Source: Humibacillus xanthopallidus
GTDB taxonomy: Bacteria > Actinomycetota > Actinomycetes > Actinomycetales > Dermatophilaceae
Direction of reading: 5' to 3'
NCBI RefSeq assembly: GCF_006716675.1
Contig: NZ_VFPM01000002.1
Coordinates: forward strand, 1,054,001-1,118,000
Length of the DNA stretch: 64,000 bases
A model generated the notes under the pieces. It saw only the letters and a program-made list of their open reading frames with translations, made no database searches and had not been told where the DNA came from. Positions 1-8,380 of this stretch are shown one piece after another. The position numbers and the translations under genes were made by a program. Numbering within the stretch: position 1 is the stretch's first letter; every line of letters starts with the position of its first letter.

Positions 1-1029
1 TTCCGCACCGAGCACGTCGGCCCGCTGACTGCGGGTCGACCGGACGACACGGTGCACGACCACGCTGGTGACGACTCGCCCGCCTACGAGGTGATGTATC
101 TCCTCGCCGACTCCGACGAGGAGGCCGTCGCCGCGCTGCGAGGCCGTCTCGTCGAGCTCGGAGACTCCGTGCTCGTCGTCGGTGGTGACGGTGAGTGGAA
201 CATCCATGCGCACGTCGACGACGCCGGTGCTGCGGTGGAGGCCGGCATCGTCGCCGGTCGCCCCCACCGGGTGCGCATCACGCGGCTCGACCGCGACGTC
301 GTGCCCCTCGGTCACGGGGCGGAGTCGGCGTTGCGTGCTCACGAGGCCTCGCGGCATACGGGCTCGGCGATCGTGGCCTGCGCGGCCGGCGACGGACTGG
401 CCGCCCTCTTCGGTGAGGCGGGGGCCGCGGTCGTGCCGTCGGGGCCGGGCCGCCGCGCCTCGACGGGCGCCCTCATCGCCGCCATCAGGGCGCAGCACGC
501 GACCGGCGCCGCAGGCGTCGTCGTGCTGCCCAACGACGGCGACACGCTGCTCGCTGCGGCAGCGGCGGCACGGGCCGTGGCCGACGACGGCATCGACGCC
601 CAGGTCGTGCACGCCCGTACGGCGGTGCAGGGCCTCGCGGCCCTCGCCGTCTTCGAGCCCGGTGCGCCCCCGTCCGCCAACGTCCTCGCCATGCAGTCGG
701 CGTCGTCGGCAACGCGCCACGGTGCCGTCACCGTGGCGAACCGGGCGGCTCTGACGAGCGCCGGGCCGTGTGAGCCGGGCGACGTGCTCGGTGTCGTCGA
801 CGGCGACATCGTCGTCGTCGGCAGCGACGAGGTCGAGGTGGGCCGCGAGGTCGTGCGCCGGCTCCTCGCGAGCGGCGGCGAGCTCGTGACGGTCGTCCTC
901 GGCTCCGGCGCGCGCGACGGGCTGGGGCAGGCCCTCGCGGCCGAGGCGACATCGCAGCACCGCGGGGTCGAGGTGTCACAGATCGACGGTGGGCAGCCCG
1001 TCTACAGCGTGCTCGTCGGGGTGGAGTAG
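1..1029 (+). CDS. DAK2/FakA-like kinase-domain protein, C-terminal part
   Basis: The 5' end is cut by the window edge; the frame is open from base 1. The 342 visible residues match the rear part of the DhaL/DAK2 plus DAK1-like family that includes the fatty-acid kinase subunit FakA and YloV: a glycine-rich GDSVLVVGGDGEWNIHAHVD segment at visible residues 53-72 followed by two alpha/beta lobes. The N-terminal DhaL nucleotide-binding domain lies outside the window. In actinobacteria this gene commonly sits directly before recG, as here (3 bp spacing), so the two are probably co-transcribed. The substrate in actinobacteria is not established; a fatty-acid kinase role is by family analogy only. 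Confidence 0.85.
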   Translation, partial: FRTEHVGPLTAGRPDDTVHDHAGDDSPAYEVMYLLADSDEEAVAALRGRLVELGDSVLVVGGDGEWNIHAHVDDAGAAVEAGIVAGRPHRVRITRLDRDVVPLGHGAESALRAHEASRHTGSAIVACAAGDGLAALFGEAGAAVVPSGPGRRASTGALIAAIRAQHATGAAGVVVLPNDGDTLLAAAAAARAVADDGIDAQVVHARTAVQGLAALAVFEPGAPPSANVLAMQSASSATRHGAVTVANRAALTSAGPCEPGDVLGVVDGDIVVVGSDEVEVGREVVRRLLASGGELVTVVLGSGARDGLGQALAAEATSQHRGVEVSQIDGGQPVYSVLVGVE

Positions 1030-1032
1030 GCC

Positions 1033-3309
1033 GTGGTCGTGCTCACCGAGGACTCACCGCTGACCAAGCTCGTCAAGAAGGGCGAGGCCGAGCAGCTCGC
1101 CCGCACCAAGGGCCTGCAGACCGTCGGCGACCTCTTCGAGTTCGTCCCGCGCCGCTACGTGCGGCCCGGGCAGCTGACCGACCTGTCCTCCTTGCGCGTC
1201 GGCGAGGACGTGCTCGTCGTCGCGGAGGTCGCGCGGGCGACGTCTCGGACGATGCGCAACCGGCGGGGCAAGATGCTCACCGTCGTGCTCACCGACGACC
1301 ACGGCCACGAGCTCGACGTCACCTTCTTCAGCGCGTACGGCCACGAGGGCAAGCTGCACCCCGGGGTCCGGGGGTTCTTCGTCGGCACGATCGGCGCCTA
1401 CGGCCGGCGCCTGCAGCTGACGCACCCGGAGTACGAGCTCTTCGACGACGACGAGCAGGGCGAGGCGGCCGTCGAGTGGTACCGGACGCACCGGGTGCCG
1501 GTCTACTCGACGACCGGCAAGATCAACTCCCTGCAGCTGCGGCGCCTCGTGCACACCGCCCTCGACTCCGTCGACCGCATCCGCGAGCCGGTGCCGGAGC
1601 CCGTCCGGTCAGCCCGCGGGCTGCTCGACCGGGCCGCAGCGCTAGAGCTCGTGCACCGCCCCCGCGTCGACGACCAACCGTCGCGAGGCCTCGAGCGCCT
1701 CAAGTACGACGAGGCCTTCGTCCTGCAGACGATCCTCGCCCAGCGGCGCAAGGCCGCCGAGACCGAGCTCGCGACCCCTCGCCACCCCCGGCCGGGTGGG
1801 CTGCTCGCCGACTTCGACGCGCGACTGCCCTTCGAGCTGACCGCGGGTCAGCGCGAGATCGGTGAGGTGCTGACCGCGGAGCTCGCCTCGGACCGGCCGA
1901 TGCACCGGCTGCTCCAGGGCGAGGTCGGCTCCGGCAAGACCGTCGTGGCGCTGCGCGCCATGCTCGCCGCGATCGACGCCGGGGGGCAGGCCGCCCTGCT
2001 CGCACCCACCGAGGTGCTGGCCGCGCAGCACCACCGCTCGATCACCGCGATGCTCGGCGACCTCGCCCTCGGAGGCATGCTCGGTGGGGCGGAGCACGGC
2101 ACGACCGTCGCGCTGCTCACCGGCAGCCAGGGGGCCACTGCCCGAAAGCGGTCGCTGCTGGCCGCCGCGTCGGGTGAGGCCGGCATCGTCATCGGGACGC
2201 ACGCCCTCATCCAGAAGCACGTCCAGTTCGCCGACCTCGCCCTCGTCGTCGTCGACGAGCAGCACCGCTTCGGCGTCGAGCAGCGCGATGCCCTGCGCGA
2301 GAAGGGGATCCGTCCGCCCCACGTGCTCGTCATGACCGCGACCCCCATCCCGCGCACCGTCGCGATGACCGTCTTCGGTGACATGGAGACCTCCACCCTG
2401 CGCGAGCTGCCCCGCGGACGCTCTCCGATCTCGACCCACGTCGTCGACGGCGACCGGCCCGGCTGGGTCGAGCGCACGTGGCAGCGCGTGGCCGAGGAGG
2501 TCGCCAAGGGCCACCAGGCCTATGTCGTGTGCCCCCGCATCGGCGACGTCGACGACGATGCCCTCGGACCGGCTCCGGTCGGCGGGGGCCGTGCCTCCGC
2601 GGGCGACGACGAGGATGCCTGGGACGTCGACTGGGACGACGGCGGCGATGGTGACGGCGACGGTGACCGGGGTCCGGAGCCGCCGGAGCGCGAGCTCACG
2701 GGCGTCTACACGATGCTCGCGGCGCTGCGGGCCAACCCCGCTCTCGAGGGCGTGCGCCTCGAGGTGCTGCACGGTCGCCTCGACCCGGACACCAAGGAGG
2801 CGACGATGCGTGCCTTCGCCGCCGGCGACATCGACGTCCTCGTGGCGACGACCGTCATCGAGGTCGGGGTGGACGTGCCGAACGCCTCGGTCATGGTCGT
2901 CGTCGACGCCGACCGCTTCGGCATCTCGCAGCTGCACCAGCTGCGCGGCCGCGTCGGCCGCGGCTCCGCGCCGGGACTCTGCCTTCTCATGACCCAGGGC
3001 GCGGGGGAGCTCGCCGCCGAGCGCCTCGCCCGGGTCGCCGCGACGACCGACGGCTTCGAGCTCGCCCAGGTCGACCTGGTGCTCCGGCGCGAGGGCGACG
3101 TGCTCGGGGCGCGGCAGAGCGGGCGCGGCAACTCGGTGCGCCACCTGCGTCTCGGCCGGCCCGAGGACGAGCAGGTGATCGCCGACGCCCGCGAGGACGC
3201 CTTCGCGCTCGTCGCGCAGGACCCCGACCTGCGCCGGCACCCCGCCCTCGCCGCGGCCGTCGCCATGCGGCTCGACGAGGAGCAGGCGGCGTGGCTGGAG
3301 CGGGGCTGA
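1033..3309 (+). CDS. recG: ATP-dependent DNA helicase RecG
   Basis: RecG remodels stalled replication forks and Holliday junctions. This 758-residue protein has the N-terminal wedge/OB domain, then the superfamily 2 helicase core: Walker A GEVGSGKT at about residues 296-303, the DEQH box of VVVDEQHRFG near 407, TATPIPRT near 435, and a RecG-type C-terminal region (DVPNASVMVV, then QLRGRVGRG). Between helicase lobes, at about residues 507-553, is a highly acidic Gly/Asp insert that makes the protein longer than the roughly 690-730 usual. The GTG start follows the upstream stop by 3 bp; rsmD follows by one base, so translation is probably coupled. Confidence 0.97.
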   Translation: MVVLTEDSPLTKLVKKGEAEQLARTKGLQTVGDLFEFVPRRYVRPGQLTDLSSLRVGEDVLVVAEVARATSRTMRNRRGKMLTVVLTDDHGHELDVTFFSAYGHEGKLHPGVRGFFVGTIGAYGRRLQLTHPEYELFDDDEQGEAAVEWYRTHRVPVYSTTGKINSLQLRRLVHTALDSVDRIREPVPEPVRSARGLLDRAAALELVHRPRVDDQPSRGLERLKYDEAFVLQTILAQRRKAAETELATPRHPRPGGLLADFDARLPFELTAGQREIGEVLTAELASDRPMHRLLQGEVGSGKTVVALRAMLAAIDAGGQAALLAPTEVLAAQHHRSITAMLGDLALGGMLGGAEHGTTVALLTGSQGATARKRSLLAAASGEAGIVIGTHALIQKHVQFADLALVVVDEQHRFGVEQRDALREKGIRPPHVLVMTATPIPRTVAMTVFGDMETSTLRELPRGRSPISTHVVDGDRPGWVERTWQRVAEEVAKGHQAYVVCPRIGDVDDDALGPAPVGGGRASAGDDEDAWDVDWDDGGDGDGDGDRGPEPPERELTGVYTMLAALRANPALEGVRLEVLHGRLDPDTKEATMRAFAAGDIDVLVATTVIEVGVDVPNASVMVVVDADRFGISQLHQLRGRVGRGSAPGLCLLMTQGAGELAAERLARVAATTDGFELAQVDLVLRREGDVLGARQSGRGNSVRHLRLGRPEDEQVIADAREDAFALVAQDPDLRRHPALAAAVAMRLDEEQAAWLERG

Positions 3310-3310
3310 G

Positions 3311-3892
3311 ATGACCCGGATCATCAGCGGCACCGCCGGCGGCCGTCGGCTGCGCACGCCCCCGGGCGCATCGACCCGGCCCACCTCCGACCGGGTGCGC
3401 GAGGCGCTCTTCAGCCGGCTCGAGCACCGTGGCCTCCTCGACGGCACGCGGGTCCTCGACCTCTACGCCGGCTCGGGCGCCCTGGGGCTCGAGGCGGCCA
3501 GCCGGGGGGCGGCCCACGTCGTCCTCGTGGAGTCGCACCGCGGTGCGGCAGCCGCGATCCGCGCCAACATCGCGGCCGTCGGGCATCCCGCGGTGCGTCT
3601 CGTCGTCGACACGGTGGAACGCGCGCTGAGCGGGGGCCCACCGGACGGCATACCGACCGACCTCGTCATCCTCGACCCGCCCTACGACCTGTCCGAGGAC
3701 GCGCTCGCCGACGTGCTGGGCGCTCTCGTCGCGAACGGGTGGCTCGGGCCGGAGTCCTTCGTCGTCGTCGAGCGGTCGACCCGCTCGCCGCAGCCGCGGT
3801 GGCCGGCCGGACTCGAGCTGTCGGGGGAGAAGCGCTACGGCGAGACGGCCGTGTGGTTCGCCGAGCCCACCCCGCACGAGGTCGTCGCGTGA
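3311..3892 (+). CDS. rsmD: 16S rRNA (guanine966-N2)-methyltransferase RsmD
   Basis: RsmD methylates G966 of 16S rRNA during small-subunit assembly using S-adenosylmethionine. The 193-residue length is normal. The SAM-binding segment DLYAGSGALGLEAASRGA begins near residue 50 and the N6/N2-methylase signature DPPY is at 122-125. The ATG lies one base after the recG stop. The pairing rsmD-coaD is highly conserved across bacteria and supports the call. Confidence 0.96.
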   Translation: MTRIISGTAGGRRLRTPPGASTRPTSDRVREALFSRLEHRGLLDGTRVLDLYAGSGALGLEAASRGAAHVVLVESHRGAAAAIRANIAAVGHPAVRLVVDTVERALSGGPPDGIPTDLVILDPPYDLSEDALADVLGALVANGWLGPESFVVVERSTRSPQPRWPAGLELSGEKRYGETAVWFAEPTPHEVVA

Positions 3893-3905
3893 GGCCCGCG
3901 CTGGC

Positions 3906-3911
3906 TAGGTT
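3906..3911 (+). promoter_or_regulatory. Leaderless -10 element before coaD
   Basis: TAGGTT lies 6 nt upstream of the coaD GTG, the spacing expected if transcription starts at the start codon. No Shine-Dalgarno sequence is present. The same arrangement recurs in front of many genes in this window. Transcription start is inferred, not shown. Confidence 0.5.
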
Positions 3912-3917
3912 GGGCAC

Positions 3918-4400
3918 GTGACGACGCGACGCTGTGTCTGCCCCGGCTCCTACGACCCCGTGACCAACGGGCACGTCGACGTCATCTCCCGCGCCTCGGG
4001 CCTCTTCGACGAGGTCGTCGTCGCGATCCTGCACAACCCCGCCAAGCACGGCACGTTCGGCATCGACGAGCGCACCGCTCTGCTCGAGGGGGCGCTGGGG
4101 CACCTGCCCAACGTCCGGGTGGGCTCGTGGGCCGACACGCTGGTCGTCGACGTATGCCGTGAGGTGGGAGCCGACTCCATGGTCAAGGGCCTGCGGGGCG
4201 GCACCGACTTCGCCTACGAGCTGCCGATGGCCCACATGAACCGGCACCTGACGGGGGTCGAGACCCTCTTCCTCACCGCCGCCCCCGACCTGCAGCACGT
4301 CTCGAGCTCGCTCATCAAGGAGGTCGTGCGCTACGGCGGCGACGTCTCCGGCCTCGTGCCCGACGACGTGCGTGTCGCCCTCGAAGAGCGACTGGGCTGA
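3918..4400 (+). CDS. coaD: Phosphopantetheine adenylyltransferase
   Basis: CoaD transfers AMP from ATP to 4'-phosphopantetheine, giving dephospho-CoA, the penultimate step of coenzyme A synthesis. The 160-residue length is typical. The nucleotidyltransferase signature is PGSYDPVTNGH at residues 9-19, with the TNGH box; the family's ISSTxIR-like loop appears as VSSSLIKE near the C-terminus. The GTG start is supported by a -10 element 6 nt upstream. Confidence 0.96.
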   Translation: MTTRRCVCPGSYDPVTNGHVDVISRASGLFDEVVVAILHNPAKHGTFGIDERTALLEGALGHLPNVRVGSWADTLVVDVCREVGADSMVKGLRGGTDFAYELPMAHMNRHLTGVETLFLTAAPDLQHVSSSLIKEVVRYGGDVSGLVPDDVRVALEERLG

Positions 4401-4424
4401 TTTGGGCGGTGGAGGACGCTCCGG

Positions 4425-4430
4425 TAGCCT
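4425..4430 (+). promoter_or_regulatory. Putative -10 element upstream of yceD-rpmF
   Basis: TAGCCT with a weak -35-like TTTGGG 18 nt upstream (4401-4406) precedes the yceD-like gene, predicting a leader of about 50 nt. Inferred from pattern only. Confidence 0.4.
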
Positions 4431-4488
4431 TGGACGTCGGTCCTCATCCGCCGTGGAGTGGACCGAACCTCAATCGTGCGCAGGAGCC

Positions 4489-5064
4489 ATGAACCGCCCC
4501 GACCCCCGTTCCCCACTGGTGCTCGACACCAAGCGGCTCGATCGGCGACCCGGGACGATGCTGGAGCTCTCGCGCACGGTGGAGCTGCCTGAAGACCTCG
4601 GAACCGACATCATCGCGATCAGGGCCGGCTCGCCGGTCGAGCTCGCGGTGCGACTCGAGTCCGTCGTCGAGGGCGTGCTCCTCACGGGTTCGGTCACGGG
4701 CACGGCGACCGGTGCCTGCGTGCGGTGCCTGGACCCCGTCGAGCTGTCTGTCGACGGGAGCTTCCAGGAGCTGTTCGCCTACACCGACCGGGCGGCGCAC
4801 CACCACGAGGTGGGAGCCGACGCGGACGAGGACGAGGTGCACGAGCTGGTCGGTGACCTCATCGACCTCGAGCCCGTGCTCCGGGACGCGGTCGTTCCGA
4901 CGCTGCCGTTCAAGCCGATGTGCCGGCCGGACTGCCCCGGGCTGTGCTCCGAGTGCGGAGCACGGCTCGCGGACGACCCCGACCACCACCATGATGTGTT
5001 CGACCCCCGATGGTCGGCCCTGCGCGGGATGCTGCAGGACGACCCGCAAGAGAAGAGGAACTGA
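4489..5064 (+). CDS. yceD: YceD family (DUF177) metal-binding protein
   Basis: A 191-residue DUF177/YceD protein, the near-universal partner encoded upstream of rpmF. Homologues are linked to 23S rRNA accumulation, but the biochemical activity is not settled. Near the C-terminus CRPDCPGLCSECG provides the four-cysteine cluster expected of the family. A central CVRCLDP adds two more cysteines, and the middle is acidic. The frame stays open further upstream, overlapping coaD, but ATG 4489 with GGAG just before it begins the conserved sequence. The stop is 1 bp before rpmF. Confidence 0.9.
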   Translation: MNRPDPRSPLVLDTKRLDRRPGTMLELSRTVELPEDLGTDIIAIRAGSPVELAVRLESVVEGVLLTGSVTGTATGACVRCLDPVELSVDGSFQELFAYTDRAAHHHEVGADADEDEVHELVGDLIDLEPVLRDAVVPTLPFKPMCRPDCPGLCSECGARLADDPDHHHDVFDPRWSALRGMLQDDPQEKRN

Positions 5065-5065
5065 C

Positions 5066-5260
5066 GTGGCCGTCCCGAAGCGGAAGATGTCGCGCTCCAA
5101 CACCCGTTCGCGTCGCGCGAACTGGAAGGCAACGCCGACCGCGCTCACGACCTGCCCCCAGTGTGGCTCGGCTGCCCAGCCGCACATCGCGTGCCCGTCC
5201 TGCGGCACCTACAAGGGCCGCCACTACGCCGTGGCGGAGCGCACCGAGCACCAGAGCTGA
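5066..5260 (+). CDS. rpmF: 50S ribosomal protein L32
   Basis: The 64-residue protein begins [17 protein letters not shown], the typical L32 N-terminus. It has two CxxC pairs (CPQCG and CPSCG), so this is the zinc-binding (C+) form of L32. GTG start; AGAGGA just upstream is the ribosome-binding site and overlaps the end of the yceD-like gene. The rpmF-rnc-mutM order is conserved. Confidence 0.97.
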   Translation: MAVPKRKMSRSNTRSRRANWKATPTALTTCPQCGSAAQPHIACPSCGTYKGRHYAVAERTEHQS

Positions 5261-5268
5261 CCGCCGCC

Positions 5269-6051
5269 GTGAGCAACCCTGACACCCAGGGTGTTCCGGC
5301 GGTGCCGCAGCGGCCCGTCGATGCCCTGATTGCCCACCTCACCGAGGTGGTCGGCCAGGACATCGACGAGCCGCTGCTTCTGCGCGCCCTGACGCACCGG
5401 TCGTACGCCTACGAGAACGGCGGGCTGCCCAACAACGAGCGCCTCGAGTTCCTCGGCGACTCGGTGCTCGGTCTCGTCGTCACCGACGCGCTCTACCGAG
5501 GGCACCCCGACCTCCCGGAGGGTCAGCTCGCCAAGCTGCGCGCTGCCGTCGTCAACATGCGGGCGCTGGCCGACGTCGCCCGCACCTTCGACCTCGGCGA
5601 GTACGTCATGCTCGGCAAGGGCGAGGAGGCGACCGGCGGCCGCGACAAGGCCTCGATCCTCGCCGACACCCTCGAGGCGCTCATCGGCACGGTCTTCCTC
5701 TCCGCCGGCATCGAGCGAGCATCGGACTTCGTGCACCACCACTTCGACGCCATCATCGAGGAGGCGGCGACGCTCGGCGCCGGTCTCGACTGGAAGACGA
5801 GCCTGCAGGAGATGGCTGCGAGCGTCTCGCTCGGCTCACCCGACTACCGCGTCGACGAGCAGGGGCCCGACCACGAGAAGGAGTTCCACGCTCGCGTGGT
5901 CTTCGGCGACGAGGTCCTGGGTGAGGGCCGGGGCCGCAGCAAGAAGGAGGCCGAGCAGAAGGCGGCCAAGCAGGCCTGGCACGCCATCGAGGTCCGGCGC
6001 GCCGTCACGACCGGCGCCACGAGCTCGTCCACGGGCTCGCCCGGCCTCTGA
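5269..6051 (+). CDS. rnc: Ribonuclease III
   Basis: RNase III cleaves double-stranded RNA in rRNA and mRNA maturation. This 260-residue protein has the signature [14 protein letters not shown], with the catalytic E/D residues, and a second acidic site in [14 protein letters not shown]-terminal double-stranded-RNA-binding domain ends with [19 protein letters not shown] start 8 bp after rpmF is chosen because residues before it do not match the family. Confidence 0.96.
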   Translation: MSNPDTQGVPAVPQRPVDALIAHLTEVVGQDIDEPLLLRALTHRSYAYENGGLPNNERLEFLGDSVLGLVVTDALYRGHPDLPEGQLAKLRAAVVNMRALADVARTFDLGEYVMLGKGEEATGGRDKASILADTLEALIGTVFLSAGIERASDFVHHHFDAIIEEAATLGAGLDWKTSLQEMAASVSLGSPDYRVDEQGPDHEKEFHARVVFGDEVLGEGRGRSKKEAEQKAAKQAWHAIEVRRAVTTGATSSSTGSPGL

Positions 6052-6058
6052 CCGTCGC

Positions 6059-6919
6059 GTGCCGGAGCTGCCTGAGGTCGAGGTGGTGCGGCGTGGTCTG
6101 CAGGACCACGTCGTCGGCCGCCACATCGCGCGCGCCCGCATCAGTGGCGTCCGCGTGGCGCGCCGCCACGACGCCGGCGCCGAGGACCTCGCCGGCCGCC
6201 TCCACGACGTCACCGTCACCGCGGCCTCGCGTCGAGGGAAGTACCTCTGGCTCGCCCTCGACGGCGAGGACGCCCTCATCGTCCACCTCGGGATGAGCGG
6301 CCAGATGCTCGTCGAGCCGGCCGACGCACCCCTCGAGAAGCACTGCCACGCGCGCTTCGACTTCTCCGACGGGGGGCCGCAGCTGCGGTTCGTCGACCAA
6401 CGTACCTTCGGGGGACTCGCGCTGTCGCCTCTCGGGGCGGACGGCATACCGCAGGCGGTCGCGCACATCGCGCCCGACCCCTTCGAGGCGGCCTACGACC
6501 AGGCGGCCGTCGTGCGACGGATGAAGCTGCGCGACAGCGCGGTCAAGCGTGCCCTGCTCGACCAGACCCTCGTCTCCGGCATCGGCAACATCTACGCCGA
6601 CGAGGCACTGTGGCGCGCGAAGGTGCACGGGGAGCGGCTGTGCTCGGCCCTCACGAAGCCGACCCTCTCGCGCATCCTCGACCACGCCCGCGACGTCATG
6701 GGCGAGGCCCTCGGGCACGGGGGCACGAGCTTCGACTCGCTCTACGTCAACGTCAACGGAGCGAGCGGCTACTTCGACCGCTCGCTCCATGCCTACGGCC
6801 GCGCGGGCACCCCGTGCGACCGGTGCGGCGCGCCGATGCGCCGCGAGCACTTCATGAACCGGTCGTCGTTCTCCTGCCCCGTCTGCCAGCCGCGTCCGCG
6901 ACGCCGGTCAGTGGCCTGA
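6059..6919 (+). CDS. mutM: Formamidopyrimidine-DNA glycosylase (Fpg)
   Basis: MutM removes oxidised purines such as 8-oxoguanine and nicks the site by beta/delta-elimination. After the initiator residue the protein reads PELPEVE, placing the catalytic Pro and Glu at the mature N-terminus. The helix-two-turn-helix region ([12 protein letters not shown]) follows, and the C-terminal zinc finger has CDRCG and CPVCQ with the conserved NRSSF between. 286 residues, GTG start 7 bp after rnc. Confidence 0.96.
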   Translation: MPELPEVEVVRRGLQDHVVGRHIARARISGVRVARRHDAGAEDLAGRLHDVTVTAASRRGKYLWLALDGEDALIVHLGMSGQMLVEPADAPLEKHCHARFDFSDGGPQLRFVDQRTFGGLALSPLGADGIPQAVAHIAPDPFEAAYDQAAVVRRMKLRDSAVKRALLDQTLVSGIGNIYADEALWRAKVHGERLCSALTKPTLSRILDHARDVMGEALGHGGTSFDSLYVNVNGASGYFDRSLHAYGRAGTPCDRCGAPMRREHFMNRSSFSCPVCQPRPRRRSVA

Positions 6920-7039
6920 CAGACGGCGCTTCGGCGCGGGACGGGTGGCGTCGTCGGACAAGGACGACAAGCCGGGCATGCGATCAGTCCCTTCGAGGGG
7001 CGACGCCTCACGCCAGCGCCGGCCCCGCGGGCCCGCACG

Positions 7040-8341
7040 TCAGGATCTCGGCGCGCTGGGAGGCGGGTTGTTCGGGGGGTCGCTCGTGCCGGTGACGGCG
7101 GTCTGCAGCCCGCGGCGCAGGGGGATCGACGGGTCCGCTGCGAGGTTGGCCGGAACGGTCATACCCCGCTCGAGCGCCCGCTTGACCACGACGTAGTCGG
7201 CGCTCGCACCGACCGCCTCGATGGCGATGAGCAGGCCCTCTCGGTAGGACAGGAGCGAGAACGACTCGGAGCCCAGCTCGCCTCGGATGACGAGCTGGTC
7301 GGCTCCGTGGGGGAGTCCGGCGATCTGCAGGCGGAGGTCGCCCTGGTCGCTCCAGAACCACGGCACCGAGGCGTATGCCGTGTCGTGGCCGAGGAGGGTC
7401 GCCGCCGCCACCCGCGCCTGGTCGGTCGCGTGCGCCACGCTCTCGAGCCGGAGTCGTCCGGGGCGGCCGCGGGTGAAGGGATTGGGCCCGACGGTGCAGT
7501 CCCCGGCGGCCACCGTGGCGCCGTCGGAGGTGAGCGCCCGGCGGTCGACGACGATGCCGCGGGGCTCGACCTCGAGGCCCATGGCCGCGGCGAGGTCGGT
7601 GCGGGGGAGCGCCCCGATGCCGACGACGACGAGGTCGGCGCGCAGCTCGCGCCCGTCGTCGAGGACGACCGCCTCGGCCCGGTCGGCGGTGCCGTGGATG
7701 CGCACCGCCGTCGTGCCGAGGAGCACTCTCGTGCCGCGGCGCTCGTGCGCGGCGAGGTAGAAGTCCGACAGGACCGGCGTCACCGAGCGTGCGAGCAGCC
7801 GGTCGGCCGCCTCGACGACCGTCACCGTCGCCCCGAGCAGGCGGGCGCTGGCCGCCACCTCGAGACCGATGAAGCCACCGCCGACGACGACGACATCGCG
7901 ACTGTCGCGCAGGGCGGCGGCGAGAAGGTCGGCGTCGCGGACGGTGCGCAGCGTGAGCACCCGGTCGAGCTCGGCCCCGTCGACGGGCAGCGCGGCCTCG
8001 GACGCCCCGGTCGTCAGGGCGAGCCGGTCGAAGTCGAGGTGGCGGCCCGACCGTGTGAGGGCGAGGCCGCCCTCGTCGCCCCGCTCGATCGACACGACGG
8101 CATCGCCGGTGACGAGCTCGACGCCGTGCTCGGCGCACCAGGCCGCATCGCGCAGCGTGAGCGAGGAGCGGTTGTGCTCTCCGCGCAGGTAGCCCTTCGA
8201 CAGGGGAGGGCGCTCGTAGGGCGGCTCGTCCTCGTCGCCGACGAGCACGACGGGCCGCTTGTCGCCGAGCGCCCGAAGCTCCGCGACGAGCGAGATGCCG
8301 GCCTGGCCGGCGCCGACGACGAGGGTCGGGCGAGACGTCAT
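7040..8341 (-). CDS. FAD-dependent ferredoxin/rubredoxin reductase family protein
   Basis: A 433-residue flavoprotein with the pattern of NAD(P)H-dependent ferredoxin reductases serving oxygenases or cytochromes P450. It has an N-terminal FAD site VVGAGQAGISLVAELRALG, YERPPLSKGYL typical of the BphA4/putidaredoxin-reductase group, a second dinucleotide fold VVVGGGFIGLEVAASARLLG for NAD(P)H, and a TVAAGDC segment contacting FAD. The C-terminal domain begins near PWFWSDQ. No ferredoxin or oxygenase lies nearby, so its electron acceptor is unknown. The start codon is 6 nt from a -10 (reverse TACGCT, 8348-8353). It is divergent from the next gene with only 39 bp between starts. Confidence 0.9.
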   Translation of the reverse strand: MTSRPTLVVGAGQAGISLVAELRALGDKRPVVLVGDEDEPPYERPPLSKGYLRGEHNRSSLTLRDAAWCAEHGVELVTGDAVVSIERGDEGGLALTRSGRHLDFDRLALTTGASEAALPVDGAELDRVLTLRTVRDADLLAAALRDSRDVVVVGGGFIGLEVAASARLLGATVTVVEAADRLLARSVTPVLSDFYLAAHERRGTRVLLGTTAVRIHGTADRAEAVVLDDGRELRADLVVVGIGALPRTDLAAAMGLEVEPRGIVVDRRALTSDGATVAAGDCTVGPNPFTRGRPGRLRLESVAHATDQARVAAATLLGHDTAYASVPWFWSDQGDLRLQIAGLPHGADQLVIRGELGSESFSLLSYREGLLIAIEAVGASADYVVVKRALERGMTVPANLAADPSIPLRRGLQTAVTGTSDPPNNPPPSAPRS

Positions 8342-8347
8342 GTCTCC

Positions 8348-8374
8348 AGCGTAGGTGCCCGTCGGTGCCACAAT
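8348..8374. promoter_or_regulatory. Back-to-back leaderless -10 elements
   Basis: The 39-bp gap between divergent starts holds a minus-strand TACGCT (8348-8353) 6 nt from the reductase ATG and a plus-strand CACAAT (8369-8374) 6 nt from the dehydrogenase ATG. Two promoters would have to share this tiny region, which suggests mutual interference or co-regulation (inference). Confidence 0.45.
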
Positions 8375-8380
8375 CGCGGC

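Noticed and set aside
1642..3447. 601-codon minus-strand frame, and similar ones at 17192-19963 and 57449-59656
   Set aside because: They are antisense shadows of recG, smc and the phosphodiesterase fusion; none shows domain motifs or a ribosome-binding site.
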